Notes under the pieces: generated by a model | The model's database searches: none | Seen by the model: the letters and a program-made list of their open reading frames with translations, nothing else | What the model was told of the DNA's origin: nothing | NCBI RefSeq assembly: GCF_022179185.1 | Contig: NZ_BPQJ01000026.1 | Coordinates: 24,954-88,953, forward strand | Source of the DNA: Methylobacterium frigidaeris | GTDB taxonomy: Bacteria > Pseudomonadota > Alphaproteobacteria > Rhizobiales > Beijerinckiaceae | Reading direction: 5' to 3' | Length of the DNA: 64,000 bases | Shown: piece after piece, positions 1-10,193 of the stretch | How the letters are laid out: every line of letters begins with the position of its first letter | Numbering within the stretch: the stretch's first letter is position 1 | Program-made: the position numbers and the translations under genes

Positions 1-37
1 CGCCCGACCCCGGAGATCGACCTCGGAGATTCCGCCC

Positions 38-1036
38 GTGACTGCCCCGATTCCCCACCTCGCGCCCACCCCCGCCCGCATCGACCGGGGCTTCCTCCAG
101 GACGTGATCGCGGGCCTGCGCGCCCCGCAGAAGCACCTCTCGGCCAAGTATTTCTACGACCGGCGCGGCTCGGACCTGTTTGAGGCGATCACCCGCCTAC
201 CGGAATACTATCCCACCCGCACCGAGCTCGCGATCCTCGATCAGTACGGCCCCGAGATCGCGGCCGGGCTGCCGCCGGGCGCGGCGCTCGTCGAGTTCGG
301 CAGCGGCTCCACCGCCAAGGTGCGCCGCCTGCTGCCGCACCTTTCCGATCTCGCGGCCTACGTGCCGGTCGACGTCTCGGAGGAATTCCTGCGCAGCGAG
401 GCCGAGGAGCTCGGCCGCGACTTCCCGCGCCTGCGCATCGAGCCGGTGGCGGCGGACTTCACCAAGCCGTTCGCCTTGCCCGACGACCTGAAGGACGCGC
501 CAAAGGCCGGCTTCTTCCCGGGCTCGACCCTCGGCAATTTCGAGCCCGAGCTGGCAGCAGCCCTGCTCGGCAGCTTCGCCCGCACCCTGGGCGCCGGCAC
601 CGGTGCTGGCACCGGCGCGACCTTGATCGTCGGCATCGACCTCGTGAAGGACAAGGCGGTGCTCGACGCCGCCTACGACGATTCCGCCGGGGTGACGGCG
701 GCCTTCAACCTCAACCTGCTTACCCGCATCAACCGGGAGCTGGGGGCGGATTTCGACCTCGACGGGTTCGCGCATCAGGCCTTCTTCGACGAGAATCTCG
801 GGCGGATCGAGATGCATCTGGTAAGCCGGCGCAGCCAGCTCGTCACCGTGGCGGGCGTGCCGTTCCACTTCGCCTCTGGCGAGACGATCCACACCGAGAA
901 CAGCTACAAGTACACGGTGCCGGGCTTCCGGGCGCTCGCCCGCGGCGCCGGCTGGGAGCACAAGAGCGTCTGGACCGATCCGGACGGGCTGTTCTCGGTC
1001 CACGCGCTCACCGCCAGCACCATCCGGCGACACTGA
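38..1036 (+). CDS. egtD: L-histidine N-alpha-methyltransferase (ergothioneine synthesis)
   Basis: EgtD transfers three methyl groups from S-adenosylmethionine to the alpha-amino group of histidine, giving hercynine, the first step to ergothioneine; it is cytoplasmic. The 332-residue length fits the family. The N-terminus carries the family signature around YFYDRRGSDLFE, followed by EYYPTRTE, the SAM-site segment VEFGSGSTAKVR and the motif FFPGSTLGNFEP. The start is GTG, with GGAG at 25-28, nine bases upstream. A TGA in another frame at 39-41 overlaps this GTG (GTGA), the usual arrangement when a coupled upstream gene ends here; egtB would be expected, but only about 37 bases are visible and I cannot confirm it. 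The following VWA-like gene begins 7 bases after the stop and may be co-transcribed. Confidence 0.93.
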   Translation: MTAPIPHLAPTPARIDRGFLQDVIAGLRAPQKHLSAKYFYDRRGSDLFEAITRLPEYYPTRTELAILDQYGPEIAAGLPPGAALVEFGSGSTAKVRRLLPHLSDLAAYVPVDVSEEFLRSEAEELGRDFPRLRIEPVAADFTKPFALPDDLKDAPKAGFFPGSTLGNFEPELAAALLGSFARTLGAGTGAGTGATLIVGIDLVKDKAVLDAAYDDSAGVTAAFNLNLLTRINRELGADFDLDGFAHQAFFDENLGRIEMHLVSRRSQLVTVAGVPFHFASGETIHTENSYKYTVPGFRALARGAGWEHKSVWTDPDGLFSVHALTASTIRRH

Positions 1037-1043
1037 CCGGGCG

Positions 1044-1742
1044 ATGGGCGGGTCCCGCGACCTCGACACGGCACAGGGCGCTGCCGTCGACGCCTTTCTG
1101 GAGACGGCGCGGCGGGTCGCCCCACCCTCCGGCGACGCTCCGCGGCTGATCTTCGCCCTCGACGCTACGATGAGCCGGCAGCCGACCTGGGACCTCGCCT
1201 GCGGGGTCCAGGCCGGCATGTTCGAGGCGACGGCCCGGCTCGGCGGGCTCGCGGTACAGCTCGTCTACTTCCGCGGGTTCTCCGAGTGCCGGGCCTCGCG
1301 CTTCGTCGCCGACGCGCGGGCGCTCACCGGCCTGATGCAGGGCGTGACCTGCCAGGGCGGCCGGACCCAGATCGGCCGGGTACTGCGCCACGCCCGCAAC
1401 GAGGCCGGGCGGAGCCCGGTCAAGGCGCTGGTGCTCGTCGGCGACGCGATCGAGGAGCACATCGACGACCTGTGCGGCGTCGCCGGCGAACTCGGCCTCC
1501 TCGGCCTGCCGGTCTTCTGTTTCCACGAAGGCTTCGATCCGGCGGTCGCCGCGGGCTTCGCCGAGATCGCCCGGCTCAGCGGCGGCGTCTCGGCGCGCTT
1601 CGATCCGACGGCGCCGGAAGTGCTGGCCGCCCTCCTGCGCGCCGCCGCGATCTACGCCACCCGGGGACTCGACGGATTGCGCCTGGCCGCGCATGAGGAT
1701 GCGGCGGCGCGCCGGCTCCTCGCCGGCATGACCGGCGGGTAG
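1044..1742 (+). CDS. VWA-like domain protein of unknown function
   Basis: A 232-residue soluble protein. The core reads as a von Willebrand A-like Rossmann fold: a hydrophobic strand LIFALDATMS (about residues 33-42) with Asp and Ser/Thr at the position of a degenerate MIDAS, an alternating strand VQLVYFRG, a QGGRTQIGRVL segment, and ALVLVGDAIEEH. No signal peptide or membrane segment is visible. It lies 7 bases after egtD and 41 bases before a membrane J-domain gene. VWA proteins next to J-domain proteins suggest a chaperone or complex-assembly role, but that is inference only. The MIDAS is incomplete (DATMS rather than DxSxS), so metal binding is doubtful. Confidence 0.7.
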   Translation: MGGSRDLDTAQGAAVDAFLETARRVAPPSGDAPRLIFALDATMSRQPTWDLACGVQAGMFEATARLGGLAVQLVYFRGFSECRASRFVADARALTGLMQGVTCQGGRTQIGRVLRHARNEAGRSPVKALVLVGDAIEEHIDDLCGVAGELGLLGLPVFCFHEGFDPAVAAGFAEIARLSGGVSARFDPTAPEVLAALLRAAAIYATRGLDGLRLAAHEDAAARRLLAGMTGG

Positions 1743-1783
1743 ACACGGCGTCCCCGCGCGCACCTGAGGGTGATGGAAGACGC

Positions 1784-2518
1784 ATGATCGCCCTCGGCCT
1801 CGGTGTCCTGGTCCTCGTCGGCCTGTGGTGGCTTGGCCGCCACTACGCGACGGCAAACCCCACGACGATCGCACGGGTCGTCCGCCAGGCCGGCGGCTGG
1901 CTGGCGCTCGCCGTTGCGGCCTTCCTGTTCCTGCGCGGGCGCTTCGACATGGCCGGGGCGCTCGGCCTCGGCGGCGCCTGGCTGCTCGGCTGGCGGCAGG
2001 GCTCTCCCCTGCCCTTCGGCCTCGGCAGGGTTGGTCTCGGCACCACCGCCGCGCGGCGCCAGGACGCGACCTCGCGCGTCCGCTCCGCCATGCTGGAGAT
2101 GGAACTCGACCATGCCAGCGGCGCGATGCGCGGCACGGTGCTGGCAGGCTCCCTGGCGGGCCAGGCCCTCGACGGCTTGGGCCTGCCGCGCCTCGTCGCG
2201 CTTCTGTCCGAGTGCCGCGCGAGCGACCCGGACGGCGCCCGGCTGCTAGAGACTTATCTGGACCGCCGGTTTTCCGGATGGCGCGTAGACGCTGAGGCTG
2301 ATCGCGACCCGCGGCCGGGCGGTGCGGCGCAGCCAGGGCCGATGACGGAGGAGGAGGCCTATCAGATCCTGGGGCTTCAGCGCGGGGCGCCCCTCGGGGA
2401 GGTGCGCCGGGCGCACCGCACCCTGATGAAACGGCTTCACCCGGACCAGGGCGGGTCCGACTACCTGGCGGCCCGCGTCAACGCGGCCAAGGACTTTTTG
2501 CTCAACCGACATCGCTGA
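1784..2518 (+). CDS. Membrane-anchored J-domain protein
   Basis: A 244-residue protein with a Pam18/TIM14-like layout. Hydrophobic stretches at about residues 2-19, 38-50 and 57-70 form the membrane anchor, a charged middle region follows, and a C-terminal J domain spans residues 187-244. The J domain carries the HPD tripeptide (HPDQGG near residue 219) that stimulates Hsp70 ATPase activity. The helix after HPD contains a shortened DYLAARVNAAKDFLL, as in bacterial and mitochondrial Tim14-type proteins. The cognate Hsp70 is presumably DnaK; the client is unknown. Start ATG lies after GGAAGA. The convergent D,D-carboxypeptidase follows. Confidence 0.85.
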   Translation: MIALGLGVLVLVGLWWLGRHYATANPTTIARVVRQAGGWLALAVAAFLFLRGRFDMAGALGLGGAWLLGWRQGSPLPFGLGRVGLGTTAARRQDATSRVRSAMLEMELDHASGAMRGTVLAGSLAGQALDGLGLPRLVALLSECRASDPDGARLLETYLDRRFSGWRVDAEADRDPRPGGAAQPGPMTEEEAYQILGLQRGAPLGEVRRAHRTLMKRLHPDQGGSDYLAARVNAAKDFLLNRHR

Positions 2519-2677
2519 TACTCCACGCGCGTGTCGACGAAACCGCGGCAGGGACGCGCCGCGGCGGGGTTTCGACGGTGATGAACTTGGCGCGGGGTTC
2601 CCTCTCCCGTGTGCGAGAGGGGACCCGCTCCCTTGCATTCTGCGTAGAGCCCTCCCCTCGCGGAGCGGGAAAGCCCG

Positions 2678-4165
2678 CTAGCTCCGGGTCGCGAAACAGG
2701 TGAAGCCGTTGCGCTTGAGCGCGCGGCAGGCGTCCTGCGCGGCCTCGGCCTCGGAGAAGCCGGAGAAGCGGGCGCGATAGAGCGTGGTGCCGCCATGGGT
2801 CACCTTCTCGGTGAAGGGAGCGGCCTTGCCGAGCGCCCCGCCGCTCCGCTGGCGCGCCTCGGTGAGCATCGACTTCGCCTTGCCCTCGTCGTCCATGGCG
2901 CCGAGCTGGATCACCCAGGGCGTCACCGTGACGGGCTTGGCGGCGGGTGAAGCGGCCTCGCGCGGGGCCGGCGCCCGGGCTTCGCCGGGCTCGGAGGCCG
3001 GCAGGCGCGAGGCGTACTTGCCGTTGGCGGCCGGGAAGGCCGCCGTCGTGGCGGGGGCGTAGGCCTGGGCGCTCGCCGGCACGGCGCCGACGGCAGCGGC
3101 GCGCCACTTCGGCGAGGATTGCGGCGTGGCACCGCCGCGGGGGGCGATGTCGAGGGGCTGGCCGGTGGAGTTCGTGGTCTCGACCGCATCGTCCTCGTCG
3201 GCGGAGGCCACGAGGGTGCGGGTCGCGACCGGGCGCTCGGCCACCACGGCGGGGCGCGGCCGCTCGGCCACCTCGATCACCGGGGCCGTGGTGCGGGCGC
3301 CCGCATAGGCCACCGGCAGGTTGGCCTGGACGAGCTTGGCCATGATGTTGTCGCGGCTCGCGCCCGACTTGCCGCCGAGCACCACCGCCACGATGTGGCG
3401 GTCGCCGGTGCGGGCCGAGGTCATCAGGTTGAAACCCGAATCCCGGGTGTAGCCGGTCTTGATGCCGTCGACGCCCTCGACCCGGCCGAGCAGGTGATTG
3501 TGGTTGCCGATCACCCGGCCCTTGAAGGCGAAGGAGCGGGTCTGGAAGTAGCGGTAGTATCGCGGGAACCGGTCCTGGATCGCGCGGGCGAGGATCGTCA
3601 GGTCGCGGGCGGTGGTGATCTGGTCGGAATCCGGCAGGCCCGACGCGTTGGCGTAGTGGGTGCGCGTCATGCCCAGCGCATGGGCCTTGCGGGTCATCAT
3701 CTCGGCGAAGGCGGCTTCCGAGCCGGCGATGTTCTCGCCAATGGCGCAGGCGATATCGTTGGCCGATTTCGTCACCAGCGCCTTGATCGCCTCCTCGACG
3801 GTGACCGTCGAGCCCGGGCGGACGCCGAGCTTGGAGGGCGGCATCCGGGCGGCGTTGGCCGAGACCGTCAGCGGCGTGTCGAGGTCCATCTTGCCGCGCT
3901 CGAGCTGCTCGAAGAGCAGGTAGAGCGTCATCACCTTGGTGATCGAGGCCGGGTGGCGCAGGGCGTCCTCGTTGACCGCGTGCATCACGCGGCCGGTCTT
4001 GGCGTCCACCACCATCGCGGCATAGGGCGGGTTGTAGCCTCCGCCGCCGTGATGGGCGCGCCGGCGCGCCTCGGCGGGCGAGGCGGTGAGCGCCGTCAGC
4101 ACCGCCGCGGCGGCGAGCACGGCCGGCAGCGCGGGTCCAGATTGGCCGTGAACGCAACGCATCAC
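2678..4165 (-). CDS. D-alanyl-D-alanine carboxypeptidase with C-terminal SPOR domain
   Basis: A periplasmic low-molecular-weight penicillin-binding protein that trims the terminal D-Ala from peptidoglycan pentapeptides. The N-terminus is a signal peptide ending near ASPAEA (residues 11-32). The peptidase S11 catalytic motifs are all present: SITK at 74-77, SAN at 134-136 and KTG at 236-238. After a long Pro/Ala-rich linker (about 290-410) comes a SPOR domain (about 415-495, beginning WVIQLGAMDDEGKA), which binds denuded glycans at division sites. At 495 residues it is longer than E. coli PBP5 because of this added SPOR module, an arrangement seen in many alphaproteobacteria. It is transcribed divergently from the phasin gene and convergently to the J-domain gene. 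Confidence 0.92.
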   Translation of the reverse strand: MMRCVHGQSGPALPAVLAAAAVLTALTASPAEARRRAHHGGGGYNPPYAAMVVDAKTGRVMHAVNEDALRHPASITKVMTLYLLFEQLERGKMDLDTPLTVSANAARMPPSKLGVRPGSTVTVEEAIKALVTKSANDIACAIGENIAGSEAAFAEMMTRKAHALGMTRTHYANASGLPDSDQITTARDLTILARAIQDRFPRYYRYFQTRSFAFKGRVIGNHNHLLGRVEGVDGIKTGYTRDSGFNLMTSARTGDRHIVAVVLGGKSGASRDNIMAKLVQANLPVAYAGARTTAPVIEVAERPRPAVVAERPVATRTLVASADEDDAVETTNSTGQPLDIAPRGGATPQSSPKWRAAAVGAVPASAQAYAPATTAAFPAANGKYASRLPASEPGEARAPAPREAASPAAKPVTVTPWVIQLGAMDDEGKAKSMLTEARQRSGGALGKAAPFTEKVTHGGTTLYRARFSGFSEAEAAQDACRALKRNGFTCFATRS

Positions 4166-4335
4166 GCAGATACCCCACTCGATGGAAGAGGGCGCCTGCG
4201 ACGGGGGCGGCGCCCTTGGACCGACAGCGCCCCGCGAAGACGGCGTGGCGCAGCGGCATCACTGTCAATCAGGCTAGGGAGGCGCGGTTACGCCCCGGTT
4301 AATCCGAGGCGAATTTCGGCGCTCGAATTCGCCTC

Positions 4336-4352
4336 ATTGTGCAATGCACAAT
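4336..4352. promoter_or_regulatory. PhaR-like operator upstream of phasin promoter
   Basis: The near-perfect palindrome ATTGTGCAATGCACAAT lies just upstream of the -35 box of the phasin gene. It contains the TGC-N3-GCA core recognised by PhaR, the repressor of phasin and PHB genes in alphaproteobacteria. A second copy of the same core sits between the -35 and -10 boxes. The match to the motif is recalled knowledge; binding is inferred. Confidence 0.6.
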
Positions 4353-4358
4353 CGGCTC

Positions 4359-4387
4359 TTGACGGATTTTGTGCGGTGCACATATTG
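4359..4387 (+). promoter_or_regulatory. Sigma-70-type promoter of the phasin gene
   Basis: TTGACG at 4359-4364 and ATATTG at 4382-4387 are separated by exactly 17 bases, a near-consensus housekeeping promoter in an unusually AT-rich pocket of a GC-rich genome. Transcription would begin near 4394, about 80 bases ahead of the phasin ATG. It is the only strong promoter match in the 309-base gap between the divergent carboxypeptidase and phasin genes. Confidence 0.6.
4369..4383. promoter_or_regulatory. Second PhaR-like operator inside the promoter spacer
   Basis: TTGTGCGGTGCACAT repeats the TGC-N3-GCA core of the upstream palindrome and lies in the spacer between the two promoter hexamers. A repressor bound here would block RNA polymerase directly, which fits autoregulated phasin control by PHB accumulation. 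Confidence 0.55.
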
Positions 4388-4474
4388 CAGGTCAGCGGGG
4401 CGCGAGGCGCGGGCGCCCCGCCGAAGCCCAGAACGCCGCGCGAGGAGGGGCGCCCCCTCGGGCGCCGCTACACC

Positions 4475-4915
4475 ATGAACCAGCAGAACATCAGCCAGCA
4501 GGCCGAGGCGGCCCAGAAGTTCGGCAAGGACGGCATGGACGCAATGCTGCGCAGCTTCGGCACCCTGTCGAAGGCGAGCCAGGCGATCGCCGTCGAGGCG
4601 ACCGACTTCGCCAAGCAGTCCTTCGAGCACGGCACCGCCACCCTCGAGAAGCTCGCGGGCGTGCGCTCGCTCGACAAGGCGCTCGAGATCCAGACCGAGT
4701 ACATGAAGACCTCGTACGAGCGTCTCGTGGCGCAGACCACCAAGATGACCGAGCTCTACCAGAACCTCGCCAAGGAGATGGCGAAGCCGTTCGAGGGCAT
4801 CGTCGCGAAGGCTCAGGAGCAGGCGTTCAAGGCCCAGGACCGCGCCGTCGGCATGGCCAAGGACGGCCTGAAGAAGGTCGAGGACGAGACCCACAAGATC
4901 CAGGACGCCGCGTAA
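4475..4915 (+). CDS. phaP: Phasin family protein (PHB granule surface)
   Basis: A 146-residue amphipathic, all-helical protein of the phasin family, which coats polyhydroxybutyrate granules and controls their size and number. Visible features are the family pattern SFGTLSKASQAIAVEATDF near residues 27-45, an all-helix composition without cysteine or tryptophan, and Ala/Lys-rich heptads through the C-terminus. The ATG at 4475 gives the normal phasin length; the ribosome-binding site is poor (a GAGGAGGGG run lies about 25 bases upstream, separated by a CGCCCCCTCGGGCG hairpin that could affect translation). The gene has its own promoter with two PhaR-like palindromes and is followed by a strong hairpin, so it looks monocistronic. 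The symbol is by family only. Confidence 0.88.
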   Translation: MNQQNISQQAEAAQKFGKDGMDAMLRSFGTLSKASQAIAVEATDFAKQSFEHGTATLEKLAGVRSLDKALEIQTEYMKTSYERLVAQTTKMTELYQNLAKEMAKPFEGIVAKAQEQAFKAQDRAVGMAKDGLKKVEDETHKIQDAA

Positions 4916-4970
4916 GCACGGCTCACGCGAGGGCGGACGGCCCCTCGGGCCGCCGCTCTATCATCGCGAC

Positions 4971-5002
4971 CGCGACCGGCACGGGATCCCGTGCCGGTCG
5001 CG
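4971..5002. terminator. Perfect 32-bp palindrome after the phasin gene
   Basis: Arms of 16 bases (CGCGACCGGCACGGGA and its exact complement) meet without any loop base, then GCGTTTC follows. It lies 55 bases after the phasin stop and 198 bases before clpS, so a transcription terminator is the simplest reading. The T-run is weak and the total symmetry is unusual for a terminator; a dyadic protein-binding site is an alternative. Confidence 0.6.
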
Positions 5003-5200
5003 CGCGTTTCGGGCCCTCCCGCGGGGCCTGCACGACAAGAGCGCGCAGCCGACTGGCGAAGCGCCGACTCGGCCTATAGATTAGGCTCGGCACCGGCAGC
5101 CGACGTGATAGGCTGCCGTCCCGCACGACCAACCGAGCCCCCCGCCAGAGGGAGGCCCGCGGTTCGGCGCGGTCGCCAGAGCGAGGTCGGTACGATTCAG

Positions 5201-5584
5201 ATGGCTCAGGTCCCGAGGCAGGGAGAACCCTCCACCAGGCCGGTCGCGGCCAATCCCCGCGCGCCCGGGAACGGTAACGGCGACGGGCGATCGGGAACCG
5301 CCGTGATCACGCGGACGAAGCCGCGCACCAAGCGGCCGAACCTCTACCGCGTGCTGCTCCTCAACGACGACTACACCCCGATGGAATTCGTGGTCCACGT
5401 GGTCGAGCGCTTCTTCAACAAGTCGCGCGAGGACGCGACCCGCATCATGCTGCACGTCCACCAGAACGGCGTCGGCGAGTGCGGCATATTCACCTACGAG
5501 GTCGCCGAGACCAAGGTGACGCAGGTCATGGACTTTGCGCGGAAACATCAACATCCTCTGCAATGCGTCATGGAAAAGAAATAG
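5201..5584 (+). CDS. clpS: ATP-dependent Clp protease adaptor ClpS
   Basis: ClpS delivers N-end-rule substrates to the ClpAP protease. The 127-residue protein has a disordered N-terminal extension (about residues 1-42) and the compact ClpS core starting at RPNLYRVLLLNDDYTPMEF. The residues lining the N-degron pocket are visible: NDDYTPMEFV with the conserved Asn-Asp, the VHVVERFF helix and HVHQNG. The ATG at 5201 was chosen because upstream codons in the frame look non-coding; the ribosome site is weak. clpA starts 21 bases after the stop, the usual clpS-clpA operon. Confidence 0.95.
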   Translation: MAQVPRQGEPSTRPVAANPRAPGNGNGDGRSGTAVITRTKPRTKRPNLYRVLLLNDDYTPMEFVVHVVERFFNKSREDATRIMLHVHQNGVGECGIFTYEVAETKVTQVMDFARKHQHPLQCVMEKK

Positions 5585-5605
5585 GCACCAGCTAAGAGGC
5601 CCGCT

Positions 5606-8071
<2,466 letters not shown>

Positions 8072-8075
8072 GCGC

Positions 8076-8107
8076 CCGGGATCGAGGGCACACCCCCTCG
8101 ATCCCGG
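8076..8107 (+). terminator. Hairpin terminator after clpA
   Basis: Arms CCGGGATCGAGGG (8076-8088) and its exact complement (8095-8107) enclose a six-base loop, five bases after the clpA stop. No T-run follows, so termination may be weak or Rho-assisted. Confidence 0.6.
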
Positions 8108-8141
8108 ATCCCCTCCCGTGTATGAGGCTCCGCGAGACGCG

Positions 8142-8170
8142 CATCCCGGCGGGGCCTCCCCGCCGGGATG
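8142..8170. repeat. 13-bp stem hairpin between clpA and the next gene
   Basis: CATCCCGGCGGGG (8142-8154), a three-base loop CCT, and the perfect complement (8158-8170). It is the second strong hairpin in the 210-base gap after clpA and could terminate readthrough or shape the leader of the following small membrane protein gene. Confidence 0.55.
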
Positions 8171-8281
8171 TGCATTTGAGGCCCCGGCCGTGTCCCGAGC
8201 GGCTTTTGCGGGGCGACGGACACGCGAGGGCGCGAGCCCTTGCGACAGAGGACGTGAGAGGATCCCCATGAGAGTGTTCCC

Positions 8282-8554
8282 ATGAGCGGAGATCTCAACG
8301 AGGGCCCCCTCGCCCCGGCCGCGACGGTGACCCCGCCCTCCCCGAAGGCGACCCGGCGCGAGATGCGCCGTCAGCGCCGCCGCCGGCGCAAGATCGGCGA
8401 GGAGATCCTAGGCTGGATCCTCGTTCCGCTGATCCTGCTCGCCGGCTACTGGGCGATCAATGCGGGTTTCGCCTTCTTCGGCACAACGCCGAGCGCGGTG
8501 TTCGACCAGATGAAGCAGGTGAAAGCGGCGCTGGAGAAGCGGGAGGCGCGGTAG
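8282..8554 (+). CDS. Small single-pass membrane protein, function unknown
   Basis: A 90-residue protein with a Pro-rich N-terminus (1-24), a strongly basic block (RREMRRQRRRRRKIGEE, about 24-40), one hydrophobic segment (ILGWILVPLILLAGYWAI, about 41-58) and a charged C-terminal helix. The basic block before the membrane segment predicts a cytoplasmic N-terminus by the positive-inside rule. The start is GTG-free ATG overlapping GAGTGTTCCC; two ATGs (8269 and 8282) precede it. I do not recognise a family. It is separated from clpA by two hairpins and probably has its own promoter. Confidence 0.65.
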   Translation: MSGDLNEGPLAPAATVTPPSPKATRREMRRQRRRRRKIGEEILGWILVPLILLAGYWAINAGFAFFGTTPSAVFDQMKQVKAALEKREAR

Positions 8555-8660
8555 GCTTCCGGCCGGCGGACCGAGCAGGCCTCGACGGAGGCTCGACCCA
8601 GGCGAATCCCGTCGTATCGAGCGCTGTTTCGACGTCCCCGACACGTCTGACATCGGCCGC

Positions 8661-8696
8661 GTCATTCCGGGACCGTGCAGCGGAGCCTGGAATGAC
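8661..8696. repeat. Palindromic intergenic repeat, family A copy 1
   Basis: GTCATTCCGGG...CCTGGAATGAC with a GTGCAGCGGAG centre. The outer arms are complementary apart from one base. It belongs to a five-member family in this window (others near 18.46, 38.58, 49.23 and 63.20 kb), always between genes. It lies in a 432-base gap that also holds a family B element and a third hairpin and no credible gene. Confidence 0.8.
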
Positions 8697-8780
8697 TGTG
8701 TCGGTTTCATGGGCCGCGGGGAAAAAGCTCTGACTCGCGTTCCGGACGACTCCTTCCGGACCTCATGTCATACCGCCGCG

Positions 8781-8890
8781 CCTTCGAACGGACGTGTTCG
8801 AAGGTGCCAGGCAAGTCCGCACGGGCGCCGGCGCCGATGCGCCGCTCGCCGTCGCATCGACACGTCGAGGCGAAGGCGCGAGGGTATCAG
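8781..8890 (-). repeat. Dispersed ~105-bp intergenic repeat, family B copy 1
   Basis: On the minus strand this segment matches 59209-59310 with roughly 85% identity by eye, and its first half matches 63945-64000. One end is a hairpin (CCTTCGAACG / TGTTCGAAGG around GACG). The element is non-coding as far as I can judge, although one minus-strand frame stays open through both full copies. Confidence 0.75.
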
Positions 8891-8916
8891 CAGCCCGCGC
8901 GGCGCCTGAGCGAAGC

Positions 8917-8952
8917 CGATTTCCGCATTGCTAAGCAATGGATCGGAAATCG
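8917..8952. repeat. Nested hairpin between family B repeat and cysQ-like gene
   Basis: CGATTTCCG (8917-8925) pairs exactly with CGGAAATCG (8944-8952), and inside it CATTGCT pairs with AGCAATG around one base. It lies 34 bases downstream of the end of the minus-strand phosphatase gene, so it may act as its terminator; the AT-rich inner stem differs from the surrounding GC-rich hairpins. Confidence 0.55.
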
Positions 8953-8986
8953 TATGAACCCGCATGATCCCGCCCGCCGAAGCGCT

Positions 8987-9799
8987 TCAGGCGAGCCCCG
9001 CCAGCACCACTTCCCGCAAGGCCTGCGGCAGGGCGACGAGCTCCCCGTGGATCGGCTCCCGCTGGTTGTAGACAGGGGCACGGCCGTCGAGGCTGACGAC
9101 GGCCCCGCCGGCCTCGCGCAGGATCAGGTCGGCGCCGGCGAGGTCCCAGTCGCGGGCATCCGACGAGACCAGCCCGACATCGACCAGGCCCTCGGCCACC
9201 CGCACCAGGCGCAGGGCCAGCGACGGGATGCGGGGCAGCCGCACCAGCGCGCCCGGGGTCCCGCCCAGGCCGAGCTGGCGCTCGAGCCGGTCGGCCATCG
9301 GCTTCGGGCCGGTGACCCGGGCGCCCGCCATGCCATCCTGGCCGGAGACCCGGATCGGCATTCCGTCCTTCGTCGCCCCTTCCCCGGCCACGGCCTCGTA
9401 GAGGGTCGCGGTGACCGGCGCGGCGACGTGGCCGAGCACCGGCTCGCCATGGGCCAGGAGCGCCACGGCGATCGACCAATCCGGATCGCCCGACAGGAAG
9501 GCGCGGGTGCCGTCGATCGGATCGACGATCCAGACCAGGTCGTGGGCGAGGCGGACCGGGTCGTCGCGGGTCTCCTCGGACAGCCAGGCGGCGCCGGGGA
9601 TCAGCTCGCTCAGGCGCACCTTCAGGAAGGCGTCCACCGTCACGTCGGCTTCCGTCACCGGCGAGCCGCCGGCCTTGCTCCAGACCCGGGCGCTGGTGCG
9701 CTCGCCCTGGTGGAAATACGGCAGGGCCAGCAGGGCGGCTTCGCGGATGATCGCCCGGACCTGAGGCAGGAGCGGGCGCACGTCGTCGGGGAGAGGCAT
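8987..9799 (-). CDS. cysQ: Inositol monophosphatase family protein, probable 3'(2'),5'-bisphosphate nucleotidase
   Basis: A 270-residue metal-dependent phosphatase. The diagnostic motifs are present: SEETRDD (metal-binding Glu), WIVDPIDGTRAFLSG (DPxDGT) and WDLAGADLILREAGG near the C-terminus. CysQ-type members hydrolyse 3'-phosphoadenosine-5'-phosphate, the by-product of sulfotransfer, to AMP; HisN and inositol monophosphatases share the same motifs, so the substrate is not certain. Start ATG at 9799 gives the typical N-terminus with GAGG upstream on the minus strand less clear; the frame remains open upstream to about 10075 but that part is Arg/Ala-rich and does not look like protein. Confidence 0.85.
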   Translation of the reverse strand: MPLPDDVRPLLPQVRAIIREAALLALPYFHQGERTSARVWSKAGGSPVTEADVTVDAFLKVRLSELIPGAAWLSEETRDDPVRLAHDLVWIVDPIDGTRAFLSGDPDWSIAVALLAHGEPVLGHVAAPVTATLYEAVAGEGATKDGMPIRVSGQDGMAGARVTGPKPMADRLERQLGLGGTPGALVRLPRIPSLALRLVRVAEGLVDVGLVSSDARDWDLAGADLILREAGGAVVSLDGRAPVYNQREPIHGELVALPQALREVVLAGLA

Positions 9800-10193
9800 G
9801 GTGTCGGCCGCCGAAGGTTCGAGGAGAGCGCCCGGCGGACCCGCGGCGGGCACGGGGGAGCACGGAGCAAGATCGATTCCCAAGATTGATTCCGTTGTAG
9901 GCCCCCCCACCGGGCGCCACAAGGACGCCGCGGCCGCGACGCGGCGGCAGCGATGCCGCATTGTCTTAGCGAAGCGTTTCGCCACGCCGCGCTGCCATGT
10001 ACTGGCGGTGAACGATAAATGAATCGGGTCGGGACAAGGATCCGTTGAGCATTCGGCGCATCTGCATCGCCACAACCATCGCTTAACGCTGCCTTTTAAG
10101 GCGTTCTGAGCCGGGCACGGTCCAATGTCGTGACAACAGCGGACGACACGACAGAGGTCGCCGCCTCACGCGAACAGGGCGTCGAGCAGATCC
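9800..10193. other. Intergenic region between divergent genes
   Basis: This 394-base stretch separates the minus-strand phosphatase from the plus-strand hypothetical at 10194 and should hold both promoters. A short inverted repeat GCCTT-TT-AAGGC lies at about 10092-10103. Open frames crossing it have shadow-like composition. I see no RNA gene. Confidence 0.4.

Noticed and set aside
1..37. Possible tail of egtB before egtD
   Set aside because: Only 12 codons are visible before TGA 39-41 and they do not form a recognisable C-terminus, so no feature was made.
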